From NCBI RefSeq assembly GCF_000003605.2, contig NW_003135334.1, forward strand, positions 787,849 to 815,300: a stretch of DNA of 27,452 bases. Direction: 5' to 3'. Position numbers and translations under genes: made by a program. This stretch comes from Saccoglossus kowalevskii (lineage: Eukaryota; Hemichordata; Enteropneusta; Harrimaniidae). Under the pieces are notes generated by a model, which saw only the letters and a program-made list of their open reading frames with translations, ran no database searches and had not been told where the DNA came from. The first letter of the stretch is position 1, and every line of letters begins with the position of its first letter. This document shows positions 9,474 through 19,724 of the stretch, piece after piece.

Positions 9474-10854
9474 TTTGCTATGTATGGCATATAGATTTGA
9501 GGACAACACTGAACTGGAAAGTTTGTAAACCTTTAAGAAATTTAATAAGGGCAAAATTTGATAACTAGACACAGTGGCAATATTTCACCAACATGCATAC
9601 CTACATGGAATTAGACAGTAATGAATATCACAAAGGCTATGGTACTGCACAGAAACTCAACAGCATAACACATATTCACAAACATTGGCGCTGACCTGAA
9701 TAAGAACTTCCACCGATGGTTCTTAATCACTGTGCCAACAATCCAATTATAAACTTAACTCAATTATCTAGTCCCGCACAACAATCTGGTGAATCACTCA
9801 CTTTTAAGTTTACCGAGGAAATACATTCAATTGGCTGTATTATTAGTGCCATAAGAAAAGAGGTAACATGATAATTAGATTTGGAGAACGTGCTTGGGTC
9901 TACCTTTCTGAAATCAATGTCTCTGTTATCAATTAAATTTAGTTCTATAACATCTCAGACTTAAATTAAGTATATTAAGTATGTCAAGTACATGGAAAGC
10001 TATTTTGCTTATAAACCCTTAATTCAGATTTTAAGTCATTTGTTAGTTATTAGTTGGTACCCCCTCTAAAGAGACATAATTGAAAATTAATTTGCATCAA
10101 CCTAATTTTTATTGTTAAAGATATAAAATTATCATGTACATTCAAATAATTATAATCAAGACCAACTCAATGACAATTATTTCTCAAACCAGATTGACAG
10201 GATTTATTGAATTGAAATTTCATTTCCATATTCTATATATTTCCAAGGCCAAGGCATGCATCTATTCAATCCATTATATGGCACTGTGCCAAATGTGATC
10301 ACCACAACAGAAAGTAAACCCAAGTGAATCCAAGCAGACCATAATGAACAGAAAGTAGGTGAAATGATCTACACATTCCTACCTATAGAGGGCACTCACT
10401 TGGTTACCATATATTGACTGTTGGTTGGTTGAAAGGGCTAATCTGAAAATTTTCAAACAATTAGCTGAAAATTCTGTATATATTTTATTTAATCTCACTG
10501 GTTACCCTCCAGTTACATTAACCTTTACTCAATTACAAATAATGCTATGTATGAGTAATGAAAATAATGAATTACAATCATTGACTTTAGCAGATTTCGC
10601 TCTGATGGGGATTCTAGCAGAATTCTACGATCCAATATATAAAATTATGCACAGAAAAGATTAACTCTTTGCATGCCATAACATATTATTTTGCGGCTTT
10701 TTATTATTTTCATTATTAATTTTGGATTAGATCGACATAATTACTATCGGTAAAAATATTGGGAAAGTTGACATCACTTTACTAGTGTTTAAAAGTTTAA
10801 ATCCTAAATCTGATAACTATCAATGTGGCTTCTATGAGACTGGATGGTGTATGT
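9474..10854 (-). other. intron, no supported feature
   Basis: AT-rich. A 79-codon + frame at 10425-10664 starts with a non-ATG codon and resembles no family. On the minus strand a short frame ending at an AAG|GTAGAC donor near 9903 has a poor acceptor and would break the reading phase between the known exons. Confidence 0.5.
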
Positions 10855-11308
10855 TGATGGTACATTAAGCAGATGAGATGATGGATTAAGGACATATTGG
10901 AATTGCACATATAGTAGTTGTGTCGATGGATTACGGACATACAATTTGTGTTCACACATAGCTTCTTAGCATGGGCTAAGAGATCAAAGACATTATCATT
11001 ACGTGCTTAACACAGGCTAAGAATGAGTTTAATCTGACCTGTTTTTAAAGACCTGGTCTTTAGCACTGGATAATGAAGTGTGCGTGAATGCTTAGTTCGG
11101 GCTAATCGCCCAAAACGCCATTGTATTTAATTACAATTATATTCATAACTATTCATTCCAGTATGCCATTTCTAACATGACAATCAACGCTAGCACATCT
11201 AGGGAGATTGTTTTTGAGAAAAAAAATGATGATAATACTCTTCTTCGACTTCTTTTTATTCTGCAATATGCCTTTTCTGAATTTGCTTTATATAACCATA
11301 GAACTATG
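10855..11308 (+). repeat. degenerate ancestors of the 44-bp minisatellite and flank
   Basis: Scattered words such as GTGTATGTTGATGG, GATGGATTAAGGACATATTG and TGTGTCGATGGATTACGGAC (about 10846-10945) resemble the unit of the array that follows, but at irregular spacing and with more differences. A similar half-unit follows the array (GTCAATAGACTACGGATGTT, about 11968-11987). These look like an older, worn-down part of the same repeat. Confidence 0.45.
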
Positions 11309-11967
11309 TGGGTGTATCAGTGGATTTAAGAATTATGATATGGCACATACAGTGGGTGTGTCAATGGATTTAAGAATTATGATATGGCACATATAGTGGG
11401 TGTGTCAATAAGATTTAAGAATTATGATATGGCACATACAGTGGGTGTGTCAATTGATTTAAGAATTATGATATGGTACCATACAGTGGGTGTGTCAATG
11501 GATTTAAAAGAATTATGNNNNNNNNNNNNNNNNNNNNNNNNNNNNNNNNNNNNNNNNNNNNNNNNNNGGATTTAAGAATTATGATATGGCACATACAGTG
11601 GGTGTGTCAATAGATTTAAGAATTATGATATGGCACATACAGTGGGTGTGTCAATTGATTTAAGAATTATGATATGGTACATACAGTGGGTGTGTCAATA
11701 GATTTAAGAATTATGATATGTCACATACAGTGGGTGCGTCAATTGATTTAAGAATTATGATATGTCACATACAGTGGGTGTGTCAATTGATTTATGAATT
11801 ATGATATGTCACATACAGTGGGTGTGTCAATTGATTTAAGAATTATGATATGGCACATACAGTGGGTGTGTCAATAGATTTAAGAATTATGATATGGCAC
11901 ATACAGTGGGTGTGTCAGTGGATTTAAGAATTAAGATACGACACATACAGTGGGTGTGTTGTGTCAT
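11309..11967 (+). repeat. 44-bp minisatellite, about 15 copies, interrupted by an assembly gap
   Basis: The unit consists of GTGGGTGTGTCAATGGATTT followed by AAGAATTATGATATGGCACA and TACA. It recurs at a 44-45 bp step (GTGGGTG at 11352, 11396, 11441, 11486 and on to about 11947). Variation is concentrated at a few positions (CAATGG/CAATAG/CAATTG, GGCAC/GTCAC/GGTAC). The 50 Ns at 11518-11567 lie within it, so true copy number is unknown. Frames at 11208-11396 and 11384-11575 are read-throughs of the array. It lies in the intron of the minus-strand gene. Confidence 0.95.
11518..11567. other. assembly gap, 50 Ns
   Basis: A run of exactly 50 Ns inside the minisatellite. A round number suggests a placeholder and not a measured length, so coordinates downstream may be off relative to the real chromosome. 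Confidence 0.98.
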
Positions 11968-14120
11968 GTCAATAGACTACGGATGTTCCACTGGCTTTAC
12001 ATAACACATAGTTTGGAAGTTACAAATATCAAAAAAATCACTTTAGTGAACATAAACAGAAAAGATATGGCATTAGCCAAAATGTATCTTAATTATTTGT
12101 GAATTGAAGAAATAAGTCAGGAACACCATTTTTTGTTATCATTTTTTTGTCAATTTATTTATTTTACTATTTTGGTTAGTTTTTTAATTGCAGGAAGAAG
12201 TTTTTTTTGGCAGTTTGTTGATCATAACAGTTATTTATAGTATTGTTGTGTGTATAGCCCAAATGTAGCTACACAGAACACTATTTAAACAATAGTACTG
12301 ATCTTCACATGATACAAGATAATAAAAGCAGCACTGGCGACTAACATACCATAAAATGTAACAGATTGAACCAGGCATGCAAGGATAAACTATAAATCAC
12401 TCTATTTCATTATTTCTTAATTTCCAGTGTCCCATAATCATCACTGTATGGCCATTGTATATGATGCCTGTTTATTGCCCACTGACAGCTTACAATTCAA
12501 TTTTTCCTCCTTCTCTTTAACGTTGTAAATCAAACTAAGTTAACATGCAGTAATAAAACACAATGTCGCCAGGATTTCTTTATCCAGGCACCACAAGCTG
12601 TTGCAAGCATTTTCTTCCCTGGAATTTAATTTTGTTGATATATTTTGGTAGATTTCGAGAAAGTCAAGTCAAATAATAAAATTAAACAGACACAGCTCTT
12701 ATTAAAATTGAAAATACCAACTCGCAGTGGAATGTAAAAACATGTTTATGTTTTGAGATGAACAAAGAATACTACATTTACACTATTGACCTAACACAAG
12801 ACCAGATTTCTAAATGTGAGGTCTGCAATGTGTTGTCATATGAGATGGGGACATCATGCAGGCACCCATGGGGCATCCACTCATTCAATGATAGTTCTGG
12901 CTTCATCATTAGTTGAACACACACCTAATGACTAGATCACATTGGCTCCAGTCAGTCTGACTTGAGATGGAAAATATATGGCTCTTGTAACATGCTCTAA
13001 TCAAATTGTTTTCAGTGCGACACAATGCTACTATAGTGATAGTGGTAAATGACAGCAATCATCATGCAGCCAGGCTCCAACATTAAAAAAACCTTGGTTA
13101 CGTGTAGATTGCGTATCTCGGGCTATAATCACACGGATCAAAACTTTTTCAAGCAATTCAACAGGATTGTGATTTAAAGGCAGGATTAGATGAGTGATAC
13201 ATAAATTGAGATTATGTCAGTGTGATGTCATAGATGACATAGAAGAATATTGTATATATGATGTAGTGATGTCATTAGCATTGACACAGTGGTGACTACG
13301 ACACCATAAAAAAATTAGACATTTCTCAGTGTAAAGCTAGCTCAAGAAGAACACTGATGATGTCTCTACTATGTCAACAGCAGTAATTATAAAAGCTCCT
13401 TAAGTCAAGTGTTTCTTTTTAGTACACATCACATAGGTTTGCTTTCCAAACTAATACATTTTATTTTAAGTGATGTCTATTACATACCCACCCCTAAATG
13501 AAATATGCAACATTCTGCTGATACTAAAGTACAATGCAAAATGATAGAATACTCAGTTTTAGCAAATTTTGTATTTCTGCTGAAATTGGGTTTTTAATCT
13601 GATTACCGATAGTAGTTTTGTATACTCATTTTAAAGCACGGTAGCCGTCGTGCTGCGCAGTGCGTTTTACAACTGATTCAACTGTACATATTGACAACAT
13701 TTACAGTTCAAAAATTAGCAATTATGTTGCCTCATGACTATTTCTGTGTGTCAATCACGACATCCCCACACTAATAGAACCAGTTAATACATTCTAAACT
13801 GACATCGTTTCTACTTCAGTATCCACTTCAATCTCATACCATAAATGCATTTTAAGTGATATAGCTTCATTTGAATTTTCCCTGCTTGATTAAAAATTAC
13901 TTAATAATGTGAATAGCCTCATTTTCACAGGAAGTTATTTTAAATCTTTATTTGGGTTACTGCATAATTATATTTTTCACTGATTTTTTTATAAATTTTA
14001 TGCAAACCAGAGAGAAAATTGTCATTAGATTTACACTCACAGGGAAAACAAATTCCAGTGAATTTAAATTTTTCTACTAACAAATTGAGTGCTGCAATAT
14101 TCATTATTTATTATGCTTAC
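11968..14120 (-). other. intron, no supported exon
   Basis: AT-rich intron sequence between the 14121-14171 exon and the minisatellite. Small palindromes occur, such as TGATGTCATAGATGACAT near 13222 and AGCACG...CGTGCT near 13636. No exon with both splice signals was found. Confidence 0.5.
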
Positions 14121-14171
14121 CAGATACTGTTTTGAATGTCCAGCATCAAGCCTGCGTCTGTCATATGAAGT
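14121..14171 (-). CDS. unidentified gene, 51-nt internal exon
   Basis: On the minus strand a strong acceptor (CTTTATATCTTTCAG) and donor (CTG|GTAAGC) bracket exactly 51 nt. It reads TSYDRRRLDAGHSKQYL in phase 0, which joins in frame to NVGAPRGW of the last exon 5.6 kb away. The other frames do not give a consistent phase. The segment is basic and polar, in contrast to the acidic tail. Being a multiple of three, it could be skipped without a frameshift. Family unknown. Confidence 0.75.
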
Positions 14172-14300
14172 CTGAAAGATATAAAGAGAATCAATATTTA
14201 TAGCTACATTGCTTGTACATGTGTGTAATATTCAGTAACACTGTTACAGGTAATAAGTGTATTGTGTTGTCAATTCAACATGTCCATCAAATATGTTGTA
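14172..14300 (-). other. intron, upstream of the 51-nt exon
   Basis: Short AT-rich interval leading into the 29-bp array. It holds the polypyrimidine tract of the 51-nt exon and nothing else recognisable. Confidence 0.5.
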
Positions 14301-14560
14301 CACAAAGCTTAACGTCATCAACATTGCAACACCAGTAGAATAATGTTGTTCACTAAGCTCAACATTTATTAATGTTGTTCACTAAGCTCAACATTTACTA
14401 ATGTTGTTCACTAAGCTCAACATTTACTAATGTTGTTCACTAAGCTCAACATTTACAACAAGTAGATTAATTTTGTTCACTAAGCTCTGTGGACGAATGT
14501 TGAACTTTAATAGTATGCAACATTAGGAGCTACTAATGTTGTTCACAAAGCTCTAAATCA
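14301..14560. repeat. 29-bp stem-loop tandem array, 4 regular and several degenerate copies
   Basis: AATGTTGTTCACTAAGCTCA, then ACATTTACT, recurs with starts at 14342, 14371, 14400 and 14429 (exact 29-bp step). Degenerate units lie on both sides (GTTGTACACAAAGCTTAACG near 14295, TTTTGTTCACTAAGCTCTGT near 14473, TGTTGTTCACAAAGCTCTAA near 14537). Each regular unit can fold, since AATGTTG and CAACATT are complementary around an 11-base loop. Confidence 0.88.
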
Positions 14561-17500
14561 TCAACATGAAATAAGCATATGAGTAATATATTACAGTAGT
14601 TAATATGCATTCATATAACTTTCACTATGTATGACTTGAAACAAATAATCACAAAACATGTTAGTGTATTCATACAAGTTCACTCTTAATTAAAAAGTAT
14701 ATATTTCCTAGTGCAGTGAAATGTTTTTATATGGCTATAATATCATAGTATTGAAGCACACACTAGAGTGCAGCAGCACAGCTCTTGGCAACAACACCTG
14801 CATGCTTTTTTCACCAATTAAAAACTAGGTTTTGCAGCCATTGTGTTTGCTCCACATTGAAGCAGACTACCAAAGGCATTTTAGTTGACTCATTGGTCCC
14901 AATAGACATAACCAATACCTCGTTTATGAAAACAGGAAACAAGTTACGAGGCACATTGATATCATCAGTACTTTGCAAATTTAAGGCATTTTTAAGAAAT
15001 CGTCCTCCAACTTTAATAGATGAGGAAAATAAATTACAAGTCTACTCAGAGTACAAATTTGGTGAGCAATTACCAAAAAGAGTAGTGTAGTTAAACTATG
15101 TAAGCCTTGCTTTGAGTGAAGTTACAGTGAAGTGTTGTAATCAAGTGTTGTAAGATGTATAAGTGGAGAATCATTAAAAACTGATTCAGTGAATTGCCAT
15201 GTGCATGTACACCCAATGTCAAGGAAAAAAATAAAACTTCTAAACTTATCTTGGACTAATAGAACTTGTGAAATAAAAATTATATCATGCATTCATGCAG
15301 CTCATCTAGCCCTTATTGACTTGCATGATTTCTGTTAAAATGATGATTTTAATAAATGTATGCGCCAAAGTAATGAAAGGAACACATGGAAATTATGAGA
15401 CAGTAGATGAAATCAAATCAACATGCTGTGCCTCATGTATGCACACTGCACAGAACAGCGTAATTTTTCCGCAAAATATACCAGTATCATTTTATCTAAA
15501 CCAACAATTCTATTTAATTTATACTGAATCATTAAAAAATATGAATAATTTTGAACATGGCCAAATCTTCGTCATTTGCATAAAAGCATGCAATATTTAT
15601 CAAGAAAATACGACACTTGACACACAACCTATTAGTTAACATCAAAATGCATTTTCCTTTTTTTCTTCCTTAAACACAGACAAGGTAAAAAAACAAAACA
15701 AAAAAAACACATATCTGGCATAATACTGTGAGCACTTCATTTCAGATAATGAGTTTGAACAAATTTGAATATAAATTTCAGAAACACTATAAAGAATACA
15801 GACATCAGGCAAAAAGAAAAGCTCATTACTTAATTCCAACCATCACTCGTTGCAGGTCACCGAGCCAAGTGAGTTCAACTGACCTACTGAAAAGCTAGAA
15901 AAAAAATATCCGAGAGAACCTCAGGAACTCTTTGAATCAATTTTCCATGCTGAATTTCACCAATTACAGCCATTACTTGAAAAGGACAAAAAGAGTATTC
16001 AGTGGGCATAATTGCATTTGCTGGCTGCTCTTAAAACTCAATTTTTCTCTCTCCGAAGACTTAAAATAAGGTAATTTTACACACACATACAGACAGGGTT
16101 AAGACAGGTAGAGTGTAATGAATTATGCAAACTATTTACACAGTGCTGCAGTGATTTCCTCTTGGGAGAGCCAATCACATCATTCTCTTATAAGAAACGA
16201 ACATTTAATGATATCGGACAGGTCTCATTGGGACAAGAACTGTCACTTCCAATTCTCTGAGAATGCTTATCAGCTGGATTGGATGTCAACCACACAAGAG
16301 AACCAACATTTGTCATAAATACAAAATCTATTGTAACTAATCGGCAATACATATCTCCCAGTCAGCCTACAGCATATTAAGCTAAGGCATACATTTACAT
16401 AGCGACACAGAAAACTCACATTATACACGGTGAACACAACTTTACAAGGACAACGAATCAATAAAACATGTTCCAGCCTGGCAATAAGTACATGACATTA
16501 TATAATATAACTACTTAGTTCAAATTAACGATGCAAGGCAAGGCTGCCCTATATATCAACTGACCTCTTATATTGGGTAACATGTTTCATAATGATACCT
16601 CACCTTTTGTTTGCACAAGCAATACTGTATCATTGTAGAACAAATGGAAGCACATAAATTCAAGTTATGAATTCCAGGAGTAAATGTTAGGCTATGAGTA
16701 AAAATAGGATGGATCTAATTGTCATGTATACAAGACTCACTCTATTTCATTATAGACAAACATAGCTAAAATGTGAATAATAGTTTGAAGAAGAAAATGA
16801 TACAAAAATTACCAAAACGGACAGACCAATGTATCATAATGATCAATTAGAAATATAAATTGATTGAATAATAATAGAACTAGCTGGTTTACGCAGTTAT
16901 GAATGCAAACTAAATATTACCATAAAAAATTGCCATCTACCAGTACTTGTTTTGAAGTTTTGAATCTTAATATTCTAGTAGCAAATGAGATAATGTTTTG
17001 GAATAAACTTTGGATAACCAAACTACTTTCAGAAGTATGAATATCAGGGACAACAATCTTAACCAATGTTTGAACAATTTTATATTCAAAATCGTTACCA
17101 AGTTTTTGTATTCATAGAAACAAGTTCAGGTTTCCCCTCTTTTTAATTTAATATTTGATAAAACATTTTGCTCAGTAAAATATCAATAATTAGTATGGGT
17201 TTTAAAAATGTCAGTATAACTATTTATAACCAGTTAGCTGTGTCTATCCTTATGAGACAACAACCAACCAGCAAACACACATCAGTAAGTAAAGATGAGG
17301 AATGCAATGAACTTATCAATATCAAAACTGATCAAATCTAACAATAGATGAATTTGGGGAAGGTAAAAACTCAGTATGATAACCTGAACATCTTCTGTAA
17401 ACATAGTTGTCTTGTCTAAAATTAGATACAAAGTATTAGAATACCAGTATACGAACATTAATCTACAGGTGGTGGCATTCCTTGCACTAAACTGATAGCA

Positions 17501-18600
17501 ATCAACTAAAATGTGTCAACTAGATACAAACTTTTTAATGAGGTAAACATTATTGATTTTATAGGAATTATATTTCGTGACACTGCTGTTTCTCAACCTC
17601 TTGGAGTGCACAATGGAACCATTGGCACGCTATTGTTGATGTAATAATACTAGACATACCAATCAATAAGGAAATCTGCTATGAGACAAAACTTACTGTG
17701 ATATAATGCTTTAAATTATTAATTTATTTCAAAACATTGCTGGATGCATAATAGTGTTACAAGGAATGTGTCCCATATACATTACAAAACATGATGATGG
17801 AAAATAATCAAAATTCAACAATTCATCAAAATTTTAGATTTTTAAATTTAAAATTTTTTATTCAGTTGAACCATTAGAGAGATAAGTAATGTAATCTGTA
17901 CTGAAGTAACTTTAAAGTTTAGTGAACATATGTATTTGGAGTGCATAAAATATATTTGACTTTTATGTTGCTCTATTTGAATATAGCTGGGAGGTCATAG
18001 TGCAAGTTCGAAGGACTTCAAACAAAATTTAGCTCCAATAATATATTTTTTTTAATGGAATGAAAAGCACAAATTGATATATTAGAAACTAATATTTTAA
18101 TTTGTATTGCCATGTTTAGCTCCATAGACTACCAGATGAAGACAGAGTAAAAAAAAATCTCACACTGATCCGCTATGCTACTTCCTGTTTCAGATGATGA
18201 CAACACAAAGTGAATATTAGTTTGATGTGACTACTAATGGCCTGCAGAAAAGTCAAAGCAAGTTCAATCTGAAAGCAAATGAGTTTTTTATGTAATATAT
18301 TCTTTTCTGATGTTAGTTTTTTTTAATTTTAGTAATGACTAACTTGGAGACTTTGATGAAATGATGAAAATATGTCTTGAAATTACAGTTGTATCAAATC
18401 CATTTTAATAGCACTTTATCTATCATCAGGACAGGTAAAATTGCCTTTGGGACTAGTGAGTTTAAAAGTTAACGTCAAGACCTATTTTGCTCAATACCAT
18501 CCATTTTCTGTTCAATCAATTAATCAATATATTGAGAGATCAATCAAATTGGTCAGTCAGTTGATCATTTAACTTATTATTATACATCTGTCACCGTAAC
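14561..18600. other. intron or intergenic, no supported gene
   Basis: About 4 kb of AT-rich DNA. Chance-like frames include 14785-15090 (101 codons, TTG start), 15316-15639 (107 codons, TTG start), 15642-15839 and 16118-16318. None shows a known motif, a coding-like splice context or a domain. No repeat array is visible. Confidence 0.5.
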
Positions 18601-18835
18601 GACATAAGTTATATATAGCATGCCGTAATTTTGCGGTATTTTACGGGGTCTTTTCATCCTACCATACTAAGAAATGCGAATTCCAAATATGGAATGATTA
18701 CGCACTTAAGCAAACAAACATGGTTGCCACAGAGTTTGACCGGACTCCACACAAAGAAATTCGCTGATTCTGTTCTAAACATTTTGGATTTTGGCATTCC
18801 CACTGTGTATCCTTGGAAGGAAAAGATGTCTAATA

Positions 18836-18968
18836 ATAAGGTTATTACGAGAACACTTCAAAGTATGCACTCAGACAATACGCTGTGCATCGACCTCCGC
18901 TGCGTGTTGGTCGATACTCCAGCTGTACTGTCTTCATGCATATTTTGAAGTATTCTCGTAATAATCTC
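18836..18968. repeat. 130-nt imperfect inverted repeat (long hairpin)
   Basis: The left arm, GTTATTACGAGAACACTTCA then AAGTATGCA and AGACAATA, up to ATCGACC (about 18841-18895), is complementary to the right arm GGTCGAT through AGTATTCTCGTAATAAT (about 18909-18965). The arms are about 55 nt at roughly 80% identity, and the loop is about 15 nt. Its base composition is less AT-rich than the surroundings. It may be a foldback or MITE remnant, or a transcribed hairpin. Chance-like frames 18631-18948 (+) and 18967-19221 (-) run into it. Confidence 0.7.
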
Positions 18969-19219
18969 ATATTATTCGCATTTGCCAAATGCCGAAATAC
19001 TTCCAAATTAGCATTTGTAGCATGTTCTGTTCCAGTAGGGCGTACTTAATAGTGCCGTCTAATGCACATGTTAGAGATAATTCACTTGGTACAACAAGAC
19101 AACATAAATTTGATGTAACAGATGAATCTTCAGGGAGATGTGATTGTGTTACGATAGTATAAAATGCGGAGAGTAACTTTGAGAGTCTGTGAGCCAACAT
19201 AGTACAAAGTGGTTCATCC

Positions 19220-19253
19220 AATATGGAGGATACAAATATGTATCTTCCATATT
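19220..19253. repeat. short hairpin AATATGGAGGATAC / GTATCTTCCATATT
   Basis: Two 14-nt arms with one mismatch flank a 6-nt loop, and ATCCAATATG words follow. It lies about 250 bp from the larger hairpin, and may belong to the same element. Confidence 0.55.
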
Positions 19254-19379
19254 ACATATCCAATATGTAGATACAAATTATGCAAATTAAACTAATTAAA
19301 ATGCACAATTCCAATAAGTTTTTGTTACAGTGCCAGTGTATTCAATAAGCATTCTGTGCACGGTTAGCATCAAACTTAC

Positions 19380-19433
19380 TTGACAAGAAGAAGAGAAAAC
19401 ATTAATATTCATGGCCATAATGACTGCCATCAT
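19380..19433 (-). CDS. candidate first coding exon of the unidentified gene
   Basis: On the minus strand an in-frame TGA is followed two codons later by ATG ATG G, with A at -3 and G at +4 of the second ATG, a good initiation context. The frame reads MMAVIMAMNINVFSSSCQ and ends at a strong donor (CAA|GTAAGT). It is phase 0, matching the 51-nt exon 5.2 kb downstream, and the joined product would be about 134 residues. The N-terminus is short and rather hydrophobic. Against it, 18 codons are few, and the exon at 26600-26673 is also phase-compatible. It may be an alternative start or a chance ORF. Confidence 0.35.
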
Positions 19434-19709
19434 GAATCAATGCCGGAAATCATTCACCTCACTTGACTGATATGACCAAGTAGAAGAACAGGAAGCTATT
19501 ACATGCGAACACCAACACACATTGTACATGCCTGAAGTGAAGCGCATGGATGCAGTCCTTTAACTCAAGCCACTTTCTCACTCCATTTAGTTGGCACACT
19601 TGGGACTTAACAATGTCTTTGTGGTTCGCTTCAAGTTCACAAGACTTGTTAGGAGAAAAAATGCATTTTACGATTTGTAAGACATTAACATTAATATTCT
19701 AACTATGGA
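19434..19709 (-). other. GC-richer stretch with a 79-codon open frame; possible 5' UTR or exon
   Basis: Upstream of the candidate first exon on the minus strand the DNA is less AT-rich than its surroundings. One frame (19698 down to the TGA at 19459) is open for 79 codons without a methionine, including KSCELEANHKDIVKSQVCQL and NGVRKWLELKDCIHALHF. It contains an acceptor-like TTTTTTCTCCTAACAAG and a CAA|GTGAGG donor. No family is recognised. It may be transcribed leader sequence or a chance frame. Confidence 0.25.
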
Positions 19710-19724
19710 CCCCCCCCCCCCCCC
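19710..19724 (+). repeat. C15 homopolymer
   Basis: Fifteen consecutive Cs, an unstable low-complexity tract. A glycine run in the minus frame 19703-19885 is just its translation. Confidence 0.9.

Noticed and set aside
9903-9953. Minus-strand mini-exon ending AGAAAG|GTAGAC
   Set aside because: Weak acceptor without pyrimidine tract, and its length would break the phase between the 14121-14171 and 8222-8521 exons.
10425-10664. 79-codon plus-strand ORF that reads somewhat protein-like
   Set aside because: Non-ATG start, no known motif, and no exon boundaries. It lies in the intron of the opposite-strand gene.
11309-11967. Array considered as CRISPR
   Set aside because: Units are contiguous direct repeats without unique spacers, in eukaryotic DNA. 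The same applies to the arrays at 14301 and 24238.
14785-15090. 101-codon plus-strand ORF
   Set aside because: Non-ATG start, no family resemblance, no flanking splice or promoter signal.
15316-15639. 107-codon plus-strand ORF
   Set aside because: Starts with TTG in a eukaryotic context, shows no motif, and lies in featureless DNA.
18631-18948. 105-codon plus-strand ORF and a facing minus ORF at 18967-19221
   Set aside because: Both run into the arms of the inverted repeat and show no domain. The shared ITRTLQ/ITRILQ-like words come from the complementary arms.
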